A DNA stretch of 64,000 bases. Origin: Rhodospirillales bacterium BBD 1991-14 (GTDB lineage Bacteria > Pseudomonadota > Alphaproteobacteria > Kiloniellales > Kiloniellaceae). The notes under the pieces were generated by a model. The model was given only the letters and a program-made list of their open reading frames with translations, ran no database searches and was not told the origin of the DNA. Position 1 is the stretch's first letter. Every line of letters begins with the position of its first letter. Of this stretch, positions 57,288-64,000 are shown in pieces. The translations under genes were made by a program, and so were the position numbers. The stretch covers positions 248,001 to 312,000 of the forward strand of contig LYSY01000003.1 in NCBI GenBank assembly GCA_001657395.1, in the 5' to 3' direction.

Positions 57288-57386
57288 AATACTGATGGAA
57301 AGTCAAGATGTTACGGCCGTGCCGGCTGGCCTCTGCTCCCCCTCAATCCCCTGGTAACAAAGGCATCTTACCCTCATCAACGCGAT

Positions 57387-57401
57387 TGACAATCATTATC
57401 A
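57387..57401 (+). promoter_or_regulatory. Fur box upstream of bfd
   Basis: TGACAATCATTATCA matches the Fur 7-1-7 consensus TGATAAT-N-ATTATCA at 13 of 14 positions and also the TGA-N9-TCA form. It lies 32 bases before the bfd ATG, where repression would block transcription. Confidence 0.8.
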
Positions 57402-57432
57402 TTCGCACGATATTCAGGTGTCGGAGGAGCTT

Positions 57433-57618
57433 ATGTACGTTTGCATGTGCAATGGCTATCGCGAGGCCGAGATCCGCGAGATCGCGGAAAGCGGTGTTCG
57501 CTGCGCGCATGAGGCCTATGCCGCGCTCGGCAACGGCCCCTGCTGCGGCACCTGTATCCCCTGCGCCCAGGAAATCGTCGACGAGGTGCATGGCGCGACC
57601 CTCGTGGCGGCTGAGTAG
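57433..57618 (+). CDS. bfd: Bacterioferritin-associated ferredoxin
   Basis: 61-residue [2Fe-2S] protein that reduces bacterioferritin cores to release iron. The Bfd cluster pattern is Cys4-x-Cys6 and Cys38-x-x-Cys41 (CMC...CGTC), with an additional Cys44. GGAGGAG stands just before ATG 57433, which settles the start over a GTG five codons upstream. Bfr lies about 270 bases downstream on the other strand. Confidence 0.95.
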   Translation: MYVCMCNGYREAEIREIAESGVRCAHEAYAALGNGPCCGTCIPCAQEIVDEVHGATLVAAE

Positions 57619-57887
57619 ACAAGGTGTTTCTCTGGCGCAACCTGCCGAAGGGGCAGCTGACCGCCGTCCTGGAGTGGGTTGTGAGCCGGCGGCGTCGCCG
57701 GCCGCACGGTCAAGAGACGGGGCAAGAGGCGGGGCGCTTCACCGCAGCGCCGCCGCCGACCGACGCCAAGACCCGCAGGGTGAACAGCGTGTATCCCTTG
57801 CAGAGCGCCAAAGCCGGAGCCGGACAAGGTCCGCGAAAGTAGGTCATATCCCGGCCTGACGCTCTTCAGGAATCGGAACGCCGCCGC

Positions 57888-58367
57888 TTACGAGCTCCCG
57901 TGGCCGCTCTGGTGCTGGACGAAGTTCTCCAGTCCCATCTTCTCGATGAGCCCCAGATTGGTCTCCAGCCAGTCGACGTGCTCTTCCTCGGATTCGAGGA
58001 TATCGACGAAGATCTCCCGCGACACATAGTCGCTGACGCTCTCGCAGTGGGCGATCGCCTCGCGCAGATCCGGAATGGCGTACTCTTCGAGCTTCAGGTC
58101 GCACTCCAGGATCTCTTTGACGTTTTCCCCGATCATCAGCTTGCCGAGGTCCTGAAGGTTCGGCAGGCCTTCGAGAAACAGGATGCGCTCGATCAGCTTG
58201 TCGGCATGCTTCATCTCGTCGATGGATTCTTCGTACTCATGCTCGGCCAATCGGGTGACCCCCCAGTCCTTCAGCATCCGTGCGTGCAGGAAGTACTGAT
58301 TGATCGCAGTCAGTTCGTTCTTCAGCACCTTGTTTAGGTGCGCGATGACCTGCTTGTCACCTTTCAT
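57888..58367 (-). CDS. bfr: Bacterioferritin
   Basis: 159-residue ferritin-like iron-storage subunit. The ferroxidase ligands are in place: Glu18 ([16 protein letters not shown]), Glu51 and His54 ([12 protein letters not shown]), Glu94 and Glu127/His130 ([13 protein letters not shown]). Met52 in DEMKHAD is the heme ligand. It is convergent with bfd, and together they form an iron store-and-release pair. The region between bfd and bfr (57619-57887) holds no gene I trust. Confidence 0.97.
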   Translation of the reverse strand: MKGDKQVIAHLNKVLKNELTAINQYFLHARMLKDWGVTRLAEHEYEESIDEMKHADKLIERILFLEGLPNLQDLGKLMIGENVKEILECDLKLEEYAIPDLREAIAHCESVSDYVSREIFVDILESEEEHVDWLETNLGLIEKMGLENFVQHQSGHGSS

Positions 58368-58480
58368 GGGCGGCGCTCTCCATTGATCCGGGTCTCGTTA
58401 TTGGTCGCGCATTCTAAGCTGCCCGCACCGGGCATGACTAGGATTCTGTGCCGCGAACCCATTGCATGCGCAGGAGAGAG

Positions 58481-59125
58481 TCAGGTCTCCGCGTCCGGCT
58501 GGCGCTCGGGCGCCGCCTCGGCAAAGGCCGGGATCGCCATGCAGGCCTCGTGGATGCGCCGGATGGTCGGATAGGGCGTCATGTCGCAGTCGAAGCGGCG
58601 TCCGTTGACGACCTGGGGCACCAGGCAGATGTCGGCAAGCCCCGGGCTGTCGCCGTGGCAGAAGCGTCCGGTGCCGGGCTCCTCCGTCAGGCGCTTCTCG
58701 AGGGCCGCGAACTCCACCGCCACCCAGTGGCGGAACCATTCGCCCTGCACGGCGGCATCGTGCCCCAGCGGGTCGACCAGGTACTGCAGGACCCGCAGGT
58801 TGTTCACGGGATGGATATCGCAGGCGACGGCGTAGGCCAGGCTGCGCACCCGCGCCCGCTCCAGGGGGGTGGCCGGCAGCAAGGGTGGGTCGGGCTGCAG
58901 TTCGTCCAGGTACTCGACGATCGCCAGCGACTGGGGCAGCAGCGCGCCGTCGTCGGTCTGCAGGGTCGGCACCAGCCCCTGGGGGTTGAGCGCGAGGTAG
59001 GCCGCCCCGCGCTGCTCGCCCTTGCGCAGATGGTAGGCGACGTAGTCGTAAGCGAGGCCCTTCAGCGCCAGCGCGATGCGCACCCGGTAGGAGGTGGAGC
59101 TTCGAAAGTAGTTGTGCAGCTTCAT
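58481..59125 (-). CDS. maiA: Zeta-class glutathione S-transferase / maleylacetoacetate isomerase
   Basis: 214 residues. The N-terminal thioredoxin-like domain has SSTSYRVRIALALKGL (9-24), the zeta signature with the catalytic Ser, followed by NPQGLVPTLQ and LAIVEYLDE. The helical C-terminal domain has CDIHPVNNLRVLQYL and GDSPGLADICLVPQV. It would isomerise maleylacetoacetate to fumarylacetoacetate in tyrosine degradation, or dehalogenate small acids. No other tyrosine-catabolic gene is adjacent. Confidence 0.92.
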   Translation of the reverse strand: MKLHNYFRSSTSYRVRIALALKGLAYDYVAYHLRKGEQRGAAYLALNPQGLVPTLQTDDGALLPQSLAIVEYLDELQPDPPLLPATPLERARVRSLAYAVACDIHPVNNLRVLQYLVDPLGHDAAVQGEWFRHWVAVEFAALEKRLTEEPGTGRFCHGDSPGLADICLVPQVVNGRRFDCDMTPYPTIRRIHEACMAIPAFAEAAPERQPDAET

Positions 59126-59246
59126 CGCCTCTCCCCATCCTTATCCTTGCCTCGCTTGGCGCCCGCCGCAGCACCGCCGGGTACCTTCAAGATGCCGCGG
59201 ACGTCGTTGCCCGGCGCCCCATTCTATGTCATTCGTCCCCGAAGTC

Positions 59247-59297
59247 ATTGTGGGCCAGGAGTTATTGTGGGCCAGGAGTTATTGTGGGCCAGCAGTC
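59247..59297. repeat. 17-bp tandem repeat, three copies
   Basis: ATTGTGGGCCAGGAGTT at 59247 and 59264, and a third copy with two changes at 59281 (ATTGTGGGCCAGCAGTC), then ATTGCGG. It lies in the spacer before the TRAP binding protein. Confidence 0.92.
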
Positions 59298-59360
59298 ATT
59301 GCGGGGCGCGCCGGTGGCGCGAAGAGAACCGGCCGGAAGGCCAGAGAGGGAGGACGTGAG

Positions 59361-60422
59361 ATGCTGACGACGACAGGGGGCCGGCGCAGGGCGCTGGCCA
59401 TCGGGCTTGCCGGGGCGATAATGGCCGGCTTGGGGTTTGCCGCAGGACCGGCGGTGGCGCAGGAGGTGACCTTGCGCCTGCACCACTTCCTGCCGCCGCC
59501 CTCGACCACCCACAAGGACTTCATCGCACCCTGGGCGGAGAAGGTGGAAGCCGAATCCGGCGGCCGCATCAAGATCGAGATCTATCCGGCCATGCAGCTC
59601 GGCGGCAAACCGCCGCAGCTTTACGACCAGGTGCGCGACGGCGTGGTGGACATCGTCTGGACCCTGCCGGGCTATACCGCCGGGCGCTTCCCCACCATCG
59701 AGGTCTTCGAACTGCCCTTCATGGCCGCCTCGGCGGAGGCCACCAGCCAGGCCGCTCAGGCTTTCTATGAGAAGCACGCCCGCGCCGAGTTCGCCGACGT
59801 GCATCCGCTGATGGTGCACGTGCATGCGCCAGGCACCCTCCACATCCGCGGCACCGAGGTGCGCAACCTTGAGGACCTGAAGGGGCTGAAGGTGCGCGCA
59901 CCGACGCGGCTGACCAACATCGCGCTGAAGGAGCTTGGGGCGACGCCGGTGGGCATGCCGGTTCCGGCCGTGCCGGAAGCCCTGTCGAAAGGCGTGGTGG
60001 AGGGCACCATGCTGCCCTACGAGGTCACCCTGCCCCTGAAGGTGCACGAGCTGACCCAGAGCCATACGGAGGTCGGGGGCGAGCGCGGGCTCTACACCGC
60101 GGTCTTCCTCTTCGCCATGAACAAGGCGCGCTACGAGGCCCTGCCGGAGGATCTGCGCAAGGTCATCGACGCCAACAGCGGCATTCCGCTGGCCAAGAAG
60201 ATCGGCCGTCTCTGGGACGAGGCCGAGGCGCCGGGGCGGGACGCCGCCGCCAAGCTGGGCGACAGCTTCCATGTGATCGAGGGCGAAGAGCTGGCGCGCT
60301 GGCAGGCCGCGACCGCCCCGGTGGTCGACACCTGGCTCGCATCCATGGCCGAGGCCGGTAAGGACGGCGAAGCTCTGCTGGCCGAAGCCCGCGCGCTGGT
60401 CGCCCGCTACGCGGCGGAGTAG
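59361..60422 (+). CDS. TRAP transporter solute-binding protein (DctP family)
   Basis: 353 residues, periplasmic. Signal peptide ALAIGLAGAIMAGLGFAAGPAVA|Q. The DctP core is visible: LRLHHFLPPPSTTHKDFIAPWAEKVEAESGGRIKIEIYPAMQLGGKPPQLYDQVRDGVVDIVWTLPGYTAGRFPTIEVFELPF, then the substrate arginine region VRNLEDLKGLKVRAPTRL. The ATG 59361 is preceded by GGGAGGACGTGAG. No DctQ or DctM membrane subunits are next to it in the window, so it is an orphan binding protein here. Ligand probably a small carboxylate. Confidence 0.92.
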   Translation: MLTTTGGRRRALAIGLAGAIMAGLGFAAGPAVAQEVTLRLHHFLPPPSTTHKDFIAPWAEKVEAESGGRIKIEIYPAMQLGGKPPQLYDQVRDGVVDIVWTLPGYTAGRFPTIEVFELPFMAASAEATSQAAQAFYEKHARAEFADVHPLMVHVHAPGTLHIRGTEVRNLEDLKGLKVRAPTRLTNIALKELGATPVGMPVPAVPEALSKGVVEGTMLPYEVTLPLKVHELTQSHTEVGGERGLYTAVFLFAMNKARYEALPEDLRKVIDANSGIPLAKKIGRLWDEAEAPGRDAAAKLGDSFHVIEGEELARWQAATAPVVDTWLASMAEAGKDGEALLAEARALVARYAAE

Positions 60423-60460
60423 GCAGAGAGAAACAGGCTTAGGCCGCGGCTGTAAGAATG

Positions 60461-60506
60461 CCCCCTCACCCTCCCCTCCGCGGGAGAGGGTCGGGGTGAG
60501 GGGGGC
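60461..60506. repeat. Long GC-rich inverted repeat after the TRAP gene
   Basis: Arms CCCCCTCACCCTC... and ...GAGGGTCGGGGTGAGGGGG pair around CCTCCGCGGG, about 46 bases in all. The sequence is of a dispersed repeat type (CCCTCACCC/GGGTGAGGG with a CGCGGGAG core) seen in many proteobacteria. It lies between convergent genes and could end both transcripts. Confidence 0.7.
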
Positions 60507-60541
60507 CTACAGGTTACCGGCTGCGCAACGAGAACGCGCCC

Positions 60542-61066
60542 TCAGGCTTCGCCGCGGGCCGGGTAGTCGTTGGCGTTGATGAAGTCGACGGCCTTCAGCA
60601 CCTCTTCCAGCTTCGGGCGCGCGAAGGGCGTGGTCTGGATGAAGGCCGAGTAAAGCGTACCATCAGGCTTCACCAGATAGAGGCCCGGCTCGTTGAACAT
60701 GGCCGGCTCCTCGATGCCGATGGAAGTCTTGCCGCGGCTGGTGGAGATGTAGAGCCCCATCCTGCGCGCATCCTCGATACCGAGGTCATAGCCGACGGTG
60801 AGATCAGGCAGTTCCCAGTCGGTCTTGGCGGCGCGGGCCCGGTCCTCGCCGTCGCTGCTGACGGCGACCACATCGACACCGCGCTCGGCGAACTCGCCGA
60901 CCCGGTCGTTCAGCTCCTTCAGGTAGCCGCGGCAGACCGGGCAATGCAGGCCGCGGTAGGCTACGACCATGGACAGGTTCTGGGGCTTGCGCTCGGACAG
61001 GGTCCAGGTTTCGCCGTCGATGGTGGGAAAGGACATCTCGGGGGCGGCTTCACGCGGCTTCAGCAT
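60542..61066 (-). CDS. AhpC/TSA-type peroxiredoxin-like protein
   Basis: 174 residues, thioredoxin fold. The active-site region is VVAYRGLHCPVCRGYLKELNDR with Cys42 and Cys45 (CPVC), so it resembles the thioredoxin-like peroxiredoxin subgroup rather than classic two-Cys AhpC. It would reduce peroxides or disulfides. Its promoter has the same GAACG-N2-CGTTC palindrome as the TetR gene directly upstream, which points to control by that repressor. Confidence 0.88.
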   Translation of the reverse strand: MLKPREAAPEMSFPTIDGETWTLSERKPQNLSMVVAYRGLHCPVCRGYLKELNDRVGEFAERGVDVVAVSSDGEDRARAAKTDWELPDLTVGYDLGIEDARRMGLYISTSRGKTSIGIEEPAMFNEPGLYLVKPDGTLYSAFIQTTPFARPKLEEVLKAVDFINANDYPARGEA

Positions 61067-61119
61067 CTTCAGGGGTCTCCTTCATTGGGGTTTGTGAACT
61101 TCACTCTGTGGGAATTCTG

Positions 61120-61131
61120 GAACGCTCGTTC
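61120..61131. promoter_or_regulatory. TetR operator copy 1 (peroxiredoxin promoter)
   Basis: GAACGCTCGTTC, a perfect 12-bp inverted repeat, followed by AATAAC. It stands 54-65 bases before the peroxiredoxin start and just after the end of the tetR gene. The same core and following ATAAC occur at 61748. Confidence 0.7.
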
Positions 61132-61149
61132 AATAACAGATCCAAAAAA

Positions 61150-61731
61150 TCAGTCGAGGGCCTGCAGCGCGATGCGCACGACGCTCTTCAAGGCCGCCCG
61201 CTCCGGCGCCACCTTGGCCATGACCCGCAGGCCGTTGGCGGTTGCGGTCAGGAAGCGTGCAAGATCGCGCGGCGATTTGTCGGTTGAAAGCTCGCCGTTC
61301 TTCTGGGCGGCGACCAGGGCGCGGCGAAAGGCGCTTTCCATGCTGCCCATGTTGGCGGCAACGGCCAGCGCCGTCTCACGGTCGTGGGGTGCCATCTCGA
61401 TGGCGGCGTTGGTCATCAGGCAGCCGAGCAGGCGGCCTTCGCCGACCGAGAACTCGACCATGTCGCCGAAGAAGGCGGCCAGCTTCGGGCGCAGCGGCCC
61501 CGGTTCTTCCAGGCGCTTCAGGCGGCGCCCGCTGAAACGCCGGCGATAGTGCTCCACCGCTTCCAGAAAAAGGCCGTGCTTGTCGCCGAAGGTATCGTAG
61601 AGGGAGCCGCGGTTGACACCGGTGGCCTCCACCAGGTCCTGCACGCTGGTGGCCTGATAGCCCTGGCGCCAGAACACGGCCAGGGCCGCCGCCACCACCT
61701 CTTCCTTGTCGAACTCGCGCGGCCGGGCCAC
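61150..61731 (-). CDS. TetR-family transcriptional repressor
   Basis: 193 residues. The HTH (FDKEEVVAAALAVFWRQGYQATSVQDLVEATGVNRGSLYDTFGDKHGLFLEAVEHY, 7-62) is of the AcrR/NemR-like type. The C-terminal ligand domain has a TetR_C-like LLGCLMTNAAIEMAPHD with a Cys that could sense electrophiles. GTG 61731 is the start. Both its own promoter (61748) and that of the downstream peroxiredoxin (61120) carry GAACG-N2-CGTTC palindromes, which suggests autoregulation. Confidence 0.93.
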   Translation of the reverse strand: MARPREFDKEEVVAAALAVFWRQGYQATSVQDLVEATGVNRGSLYDTFGDKHGLFLEAVEHYRRRFSGRRLKRLEEPGPLRPKLAAFFGDMVEFSVGEGRLLGCLMTNAAIEMAPHDRETALAVAANMGSMESAFRRALVAAQKNGELSTDKSPRDLARFLTATANGLRVMAKVAPERAALKSVVRIALQALD

Positions 61732-61747
61732 GGCAATCTCCGTTTTT

Positions 61748-61759
61748 GAACGTCCGTTC
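61748..61759. promoter_or_regulatory. TetR operator copy 2 (tetR promoter)
   Basis: GAACGTCCGTTC, a perfect 12-bp inverted repeat followed by TATAAC, 17-28 bases before the tetR GTG. Same core as the copy at 61120. Confidence 0.7.
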
Positions 61760-61950
61760 TATAACCGGAGGCAGCGGCAAAGGTCAAGTCCGGCCCGCTG
61801 CCGGCAGCCATCACGTTGCGGTGAGGGCCGCCCACATGCGCTGACGACCCACACGCCCCCAATGGCTGTGCGCCGTCTTTCAGGAAGTCCCTGCGCGGCA
61901 GATCGCGGATGTCAGCCGGGTCGGGATCGGCATGCCGGCCTTCGGGCCCC

Positions 61951-62373
61951 TCAGGGCGCTTCGATCACCGCCGGAGTCCAGCGCTCCCGCCGTCGGCGGC
62001 GGCGGGCCGCTTCGTCTTCGTGGGAGTAGTCGGCGGCAAGCGGCGGCTGGCTGAAGCGCCCGGCCTCCTCCAGCGCGTTCACGATGACGATGGCATAGTG
62101 TTGCCCTGCCTCCTCCAGGACCGCGGCCACGTAGACCCCGCAGCGCCCGCAGAGGAAGTAATCTGCAGTGGACAACCCAAAGCGGTAACGCTGGACGGCA
62201 GCGGGGTCGCGCAGCGCGATGCGGAGCTGGCCGGCAGGGTCGGAGACGGCCAGCGACGCATGCTTGCGGCAGAAGCTGCACTGGCAGGCGCGCACCTCCA
62301 TCGCCTCCGGCGCGATCGCGCTTTCGAAGGTGACCTCAATGGCCCCGCAGTGACATCCGCCCTTATGCCGCAT
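61951..62373 (-). CDS. GFA-family (Mss4-fold) zinc protein
   Basis: 140 residues of the glutathione-dependent formaldehyde-activating-enzyme-like family. Zinc ligand pattern: GGCHCGAIEV (CxC), CQCSFCRKH (CxxC), FLCGRCGVYV (CxxC). An Arg-rich stretch follows near the C-terminus (RRRRRRERW). Most members are not proven enzymes, so the formaldehyde role is only a family label. It starts 33 bases after the neighbouring permease stop, on the same strand. Confidence 0.88.
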   Translation of the reverse strand: MRHKGGCHCGAIEVTFESAIAPEAMEVRACQCSFCRKHASLAVSDPAGQLRIALRDPAAVQRYRFGLSTADYFLCGRCGVYVAAVLEEAGQHYAIVIVNALEEAGRFSQPPLAADYSHEDEAARRRRRRERWTPAVIEAP

Positions 62374-62405
62374 GGCTCCCTCTTTGACTCTTTGCTCTGC
62401 GCAGC

Positions 62406-63179
62406 CTAGCCAAAGACGCCGTTGCGCCCAAGGCTCTGCAGCACCAGCATCACCCCGGACAGCAGCAGCAGCGAAAGCACGATGCGCCGGAACAGGCTTT
62501 CGCTGGCCTTGTGATAGAGTCGCGCGCCCGTCCAGGCGCCCACCACCGTGGCCGGCACCGAGAACAGGAGCGCCGTCAGCACCGCGGTGTCGACCTGGCC
62601 GCCGAGGGCCATGCCGGCGGAGGCGGCGGCCAGCACGATGAGGTTGAAAGGCTGGTAGACAGCGCGCTGGCCGGTGGCCGGCCCGCCGCGCAGTTGCAGC
62701 CAGATCAGCGGCAGGGGTCCGGAGAGGCCGGCGAAACCGCCCATGATGCCGCCGCCGATGCCCACGGCAGCATCGGACGAGCGCCCGCCCCAGCCGCCGA
62801 TCTGCAGGCGCAGAACGCCGGAGAACTGCACCAGGGCATAGAGCACCAGAAAGAAGCCGACCGCCGTGCGCAGCAATGCGGGCGAGGCCGCCGCCAGAGC
62901 CAGCACGCCCAGCGGCACGCCGAGGATGCCGCCGATCAGATAGGGCGCCGCCTGAGGCCAGTCGAAGCGGGGCCTGAGACCGATGAGGCTGACGAGCTGC
63001 GCCGCCACCGAGGCCATCACCACCAGGGGCGGCACCGTGGCTGCCGGCAACACATGAAACCAGAAGCCCGAGGCCACCAGCCCGGTGCCGAATCCGGCAA
63101 AGCCGGTGACGAAGCCCGCGGTCAGGGCACCGAGAAGAAGGATTGCAAGGGAGGAGACATCAGGCAGGCTGGCAAGCAT
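62406..63179 (-). CDS. TauE/SafE-family permease
   Basis: 257 residues with 8 or so membrane helices. The family signature AGFVTGFAGFGTGLVASGFWFHVLP is near the N-terminus and is repeated in the second half (GIGGGIMGGFAGLSGPLPLIWLQLRGGPATGQRAVYQPFNLIV). Members export sulfite, sulfonates or related organic anions. ATG 63179 fits the first helix; an upstream in-frame frame to 63494 would overlap the methyltransferase gene. The ligand is unknown. Confidence 0.92.
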   Translation of the reverse strand: MLASLPDVSSLAILLLGALTAGFVTGFAGFGTGLVASGFWFHVLPAATVPPLVVMASVAAQLVSLIGLRPRFDWPQAAPYLIGGILGVPLGVLALAAASPALLRTAVGFFLVLYALVQFSGVLRLQIGGWGGRSSDAAVGIGGGIMGGFAGLSGPLPLIWLQLRGGPATGQRAVYQPFNLIVLAAASAGMALGGQVDTAVLTALLFSVPATVVGAWTGARLYHKASESLFRRIVLSLLLLSGVMLVLQSLGRNGVFG

Positions 63180-63284
63180 GCCCGCCGCATAGCACGCTGG
63201 CCGGTGCCCGCCAATGCTATTGTCCGACAGACAGAAGCGGGCGCGCCTCGCGATTGGGGAACGGATCGCAACCAGGAGACAGGA

Positions 63285-64000
63285 ATGACGGATGACATCG
63301 AAGCCGCGCGGCGGTGGTTCGCGGAAGACCTGCGCGCCTCCGCGCCCATTGTCCGCAACGGCCGCGTGGCCGAGGCCTTTGCGCGGGTTCCGCGCGAACG
63401 GTTCTGCGGCCCCGCACCCTGGAAGATCTATCCCCGCCGGATCGGCGCGCCGGCTTTCGAGACACCCGATGGCGACCCCCGCGCGCTCTGTCACGACGTG
63501 CTGGTGGTGATCGACGAGGCGCGGGACCTGAACAACGGGCAGCCCTCGCTCTGGGCCTACATCTTCGATCAGCTCGACCTCAAGGCCGGCGAGCGTGTTC
63601 TGCAGGTGGGCGCGGGCACCGGATACTACACCGCGGTCCTGGCCGAGATCGTCGGGGACACCGGAGGAGTCGAGGCGGTGGAACTGGATCCCGAGCTGGC
63701 CGGCCGCGCCGAAGCGGCCCTTGCCCCCTGGCCGCAGGCCTCCGTCGTTCCGGGCAACGGCGTGGAAATAACCGGCGGGCCGTCCGCCGATGTGGTCATC
63801 GTCTTCGCCGGGGCCACCTATCCGGCGCGCGCCTGGCTCGACCGGCTGGCCCCCGGCGACCGCCTGCTGCTGCCCCTGACGGCCGGAAACGGCTGGGGTT
63901 TCTTCCTGCTTGCGACGAAGACCGCCGGCGGCTTCGCGGCGCGGTCTCTCGGCCGCTGCGGCTTCTTCCCTTGCGTAGGGGCACGGCGCCCGAAGGAGGC
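63285..64000 (+). CDS. PCMT-like SAM methyltransferase, cut by window end
   Basis: At least 238 residues, open at the window end. SAM motif I VLQVGAGTGYYTAVLAEIVG (about 107-126) and GVEAVELDPELAGRA follow the protein-L-isoaspartate methyltransferase pattern. The preceding substrate-binding SQPYxV motif of PCMT is changed to GQPSLWAYIFDQL, so isoaspartyl repair is not assured; a related small-molecule or antibiotic-type methyltransferase is an alternative. AGGAGACAGGA stands before ATG 63285. It is divergent from the TauE-type permease. Confidence 0.85.
   Translation, partial: MTDDIEAARRWFAEDLRASAPIVRNGRVAEAFARVPRERFCGPAPWKIYPRRIGAPAFETPDGDPRALCHDVLVVIDEARDLNNGQPSLWAYIFDQLDLKAGERVLQVGAGTGYYTAVLAEIVGDTGGVEAVELDPELAGRAEAALAPWPQASVVPGNGVEITGGPSADVVIVFAGATYPARAWLDRLAPGDRLLLPLTAGNGWGFFLLATKTAGGFAARSLGRCGFFPCVGARRPKE

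Noticed and set aside
57624-57842. 72-codon open frame just after bfd
   Set aside because: Weak GTG start, Arg- and Pro-rich translation typical of a non-coding frame in high-GC DNA.

Overview
This is a GC-rich chromosomal window with dense, well-conserved housekeeping operons. It most resembles a free-living alphaproteobacterium of the Rhodospirillales type (Pelagibius/Limibacillus-like is a guess). The grounds are the cysG-DUF2849-cysI-DUF934-cysH operon, dxs-ispA-xseB beside a histone-deacetylase-family gene, a 17 kDa surface-antigen-type lipoprotein, cbpA-cbpM next to fabI and aroC, small alphaproteobacterial XRE regulators and a dispersed palindromic repeat. I found no rRNA, tRNA, transposase, phage gene or CRISPR array.

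Layout. 1-7.2 kb: pdxH (cut by the window edge), lipoprotein, cbpAM chaperone pair, YihY membrane protein, fabI, aroC, threonine aldolase. 7.2-9.4 kb: two small paralogous XRE regulators, a patch of palindromic repeats and a pentapeptide-repeat protein. 9.4-20.9 kb: RNA methyltransferases (RumA-like, TlyA), SppA, a MATE pump, a GAF histidine kinase, and dxs/ispA/xseB for isoprenoid supply. 21-25.6 kb: an RND efflux pair. 25.6-29.2 kb: TusA with a divergent ArsR-family candidate persulfide sensor, an XRE regulator behind a repeated operator, a nuclease-like protein, a secreted protein and a 2OG-Fe(II) oxygenase. 29.3-33.6 kb: queA-tgt-queG (queuosine) with an adenylate-kinase-like gene. 34-38.8 kb: assimilatory sulfate/sulfite reduction. 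39.5-40.7 kb: SleB-type wall hydrolase and PilZ protein.

40.9-47.3 kb, all on the minus strand, is the most distinctive region. A LuxR receptor and LuxI acyl-homoserine-lactone synthase are followed by an unrecognised 86-residue protein, a cytochrome P450, an MFS exporter and an acyl-CoA ligase. The order suggests a quorum-linked module that activates, oxidises and exports a small acyl compound, or that supplies an unusual acyl-CoA to LuxI. This is inference from gene order. A second XRE regulator lies upstream.

48.5-52 kb: CHASE4-type sensor kinase without a visible partner, then an ECF sigma/anti-sigma pair. 52.1-58.4 kb: an iron locus (imelysin, di-heme oxidoreductase, second imelysin-like protein, DUF1513), divergent from bfd, with bfr downstream; TGA-N9-TCA Fur-type boxes lie on both sides of the divergent spacer. 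58.5-64 kb: zeta-class GST, an orphan TRAP binding protein, a TetR regulator and peroxiredoxin whose promoters carry the same palindrome, a GFA-family protein, a TauE-type permease and a truncated PCMT-like methyltransferase. Short tandem repeats in exactly three copies recur in gene spacers, often at stop codons.
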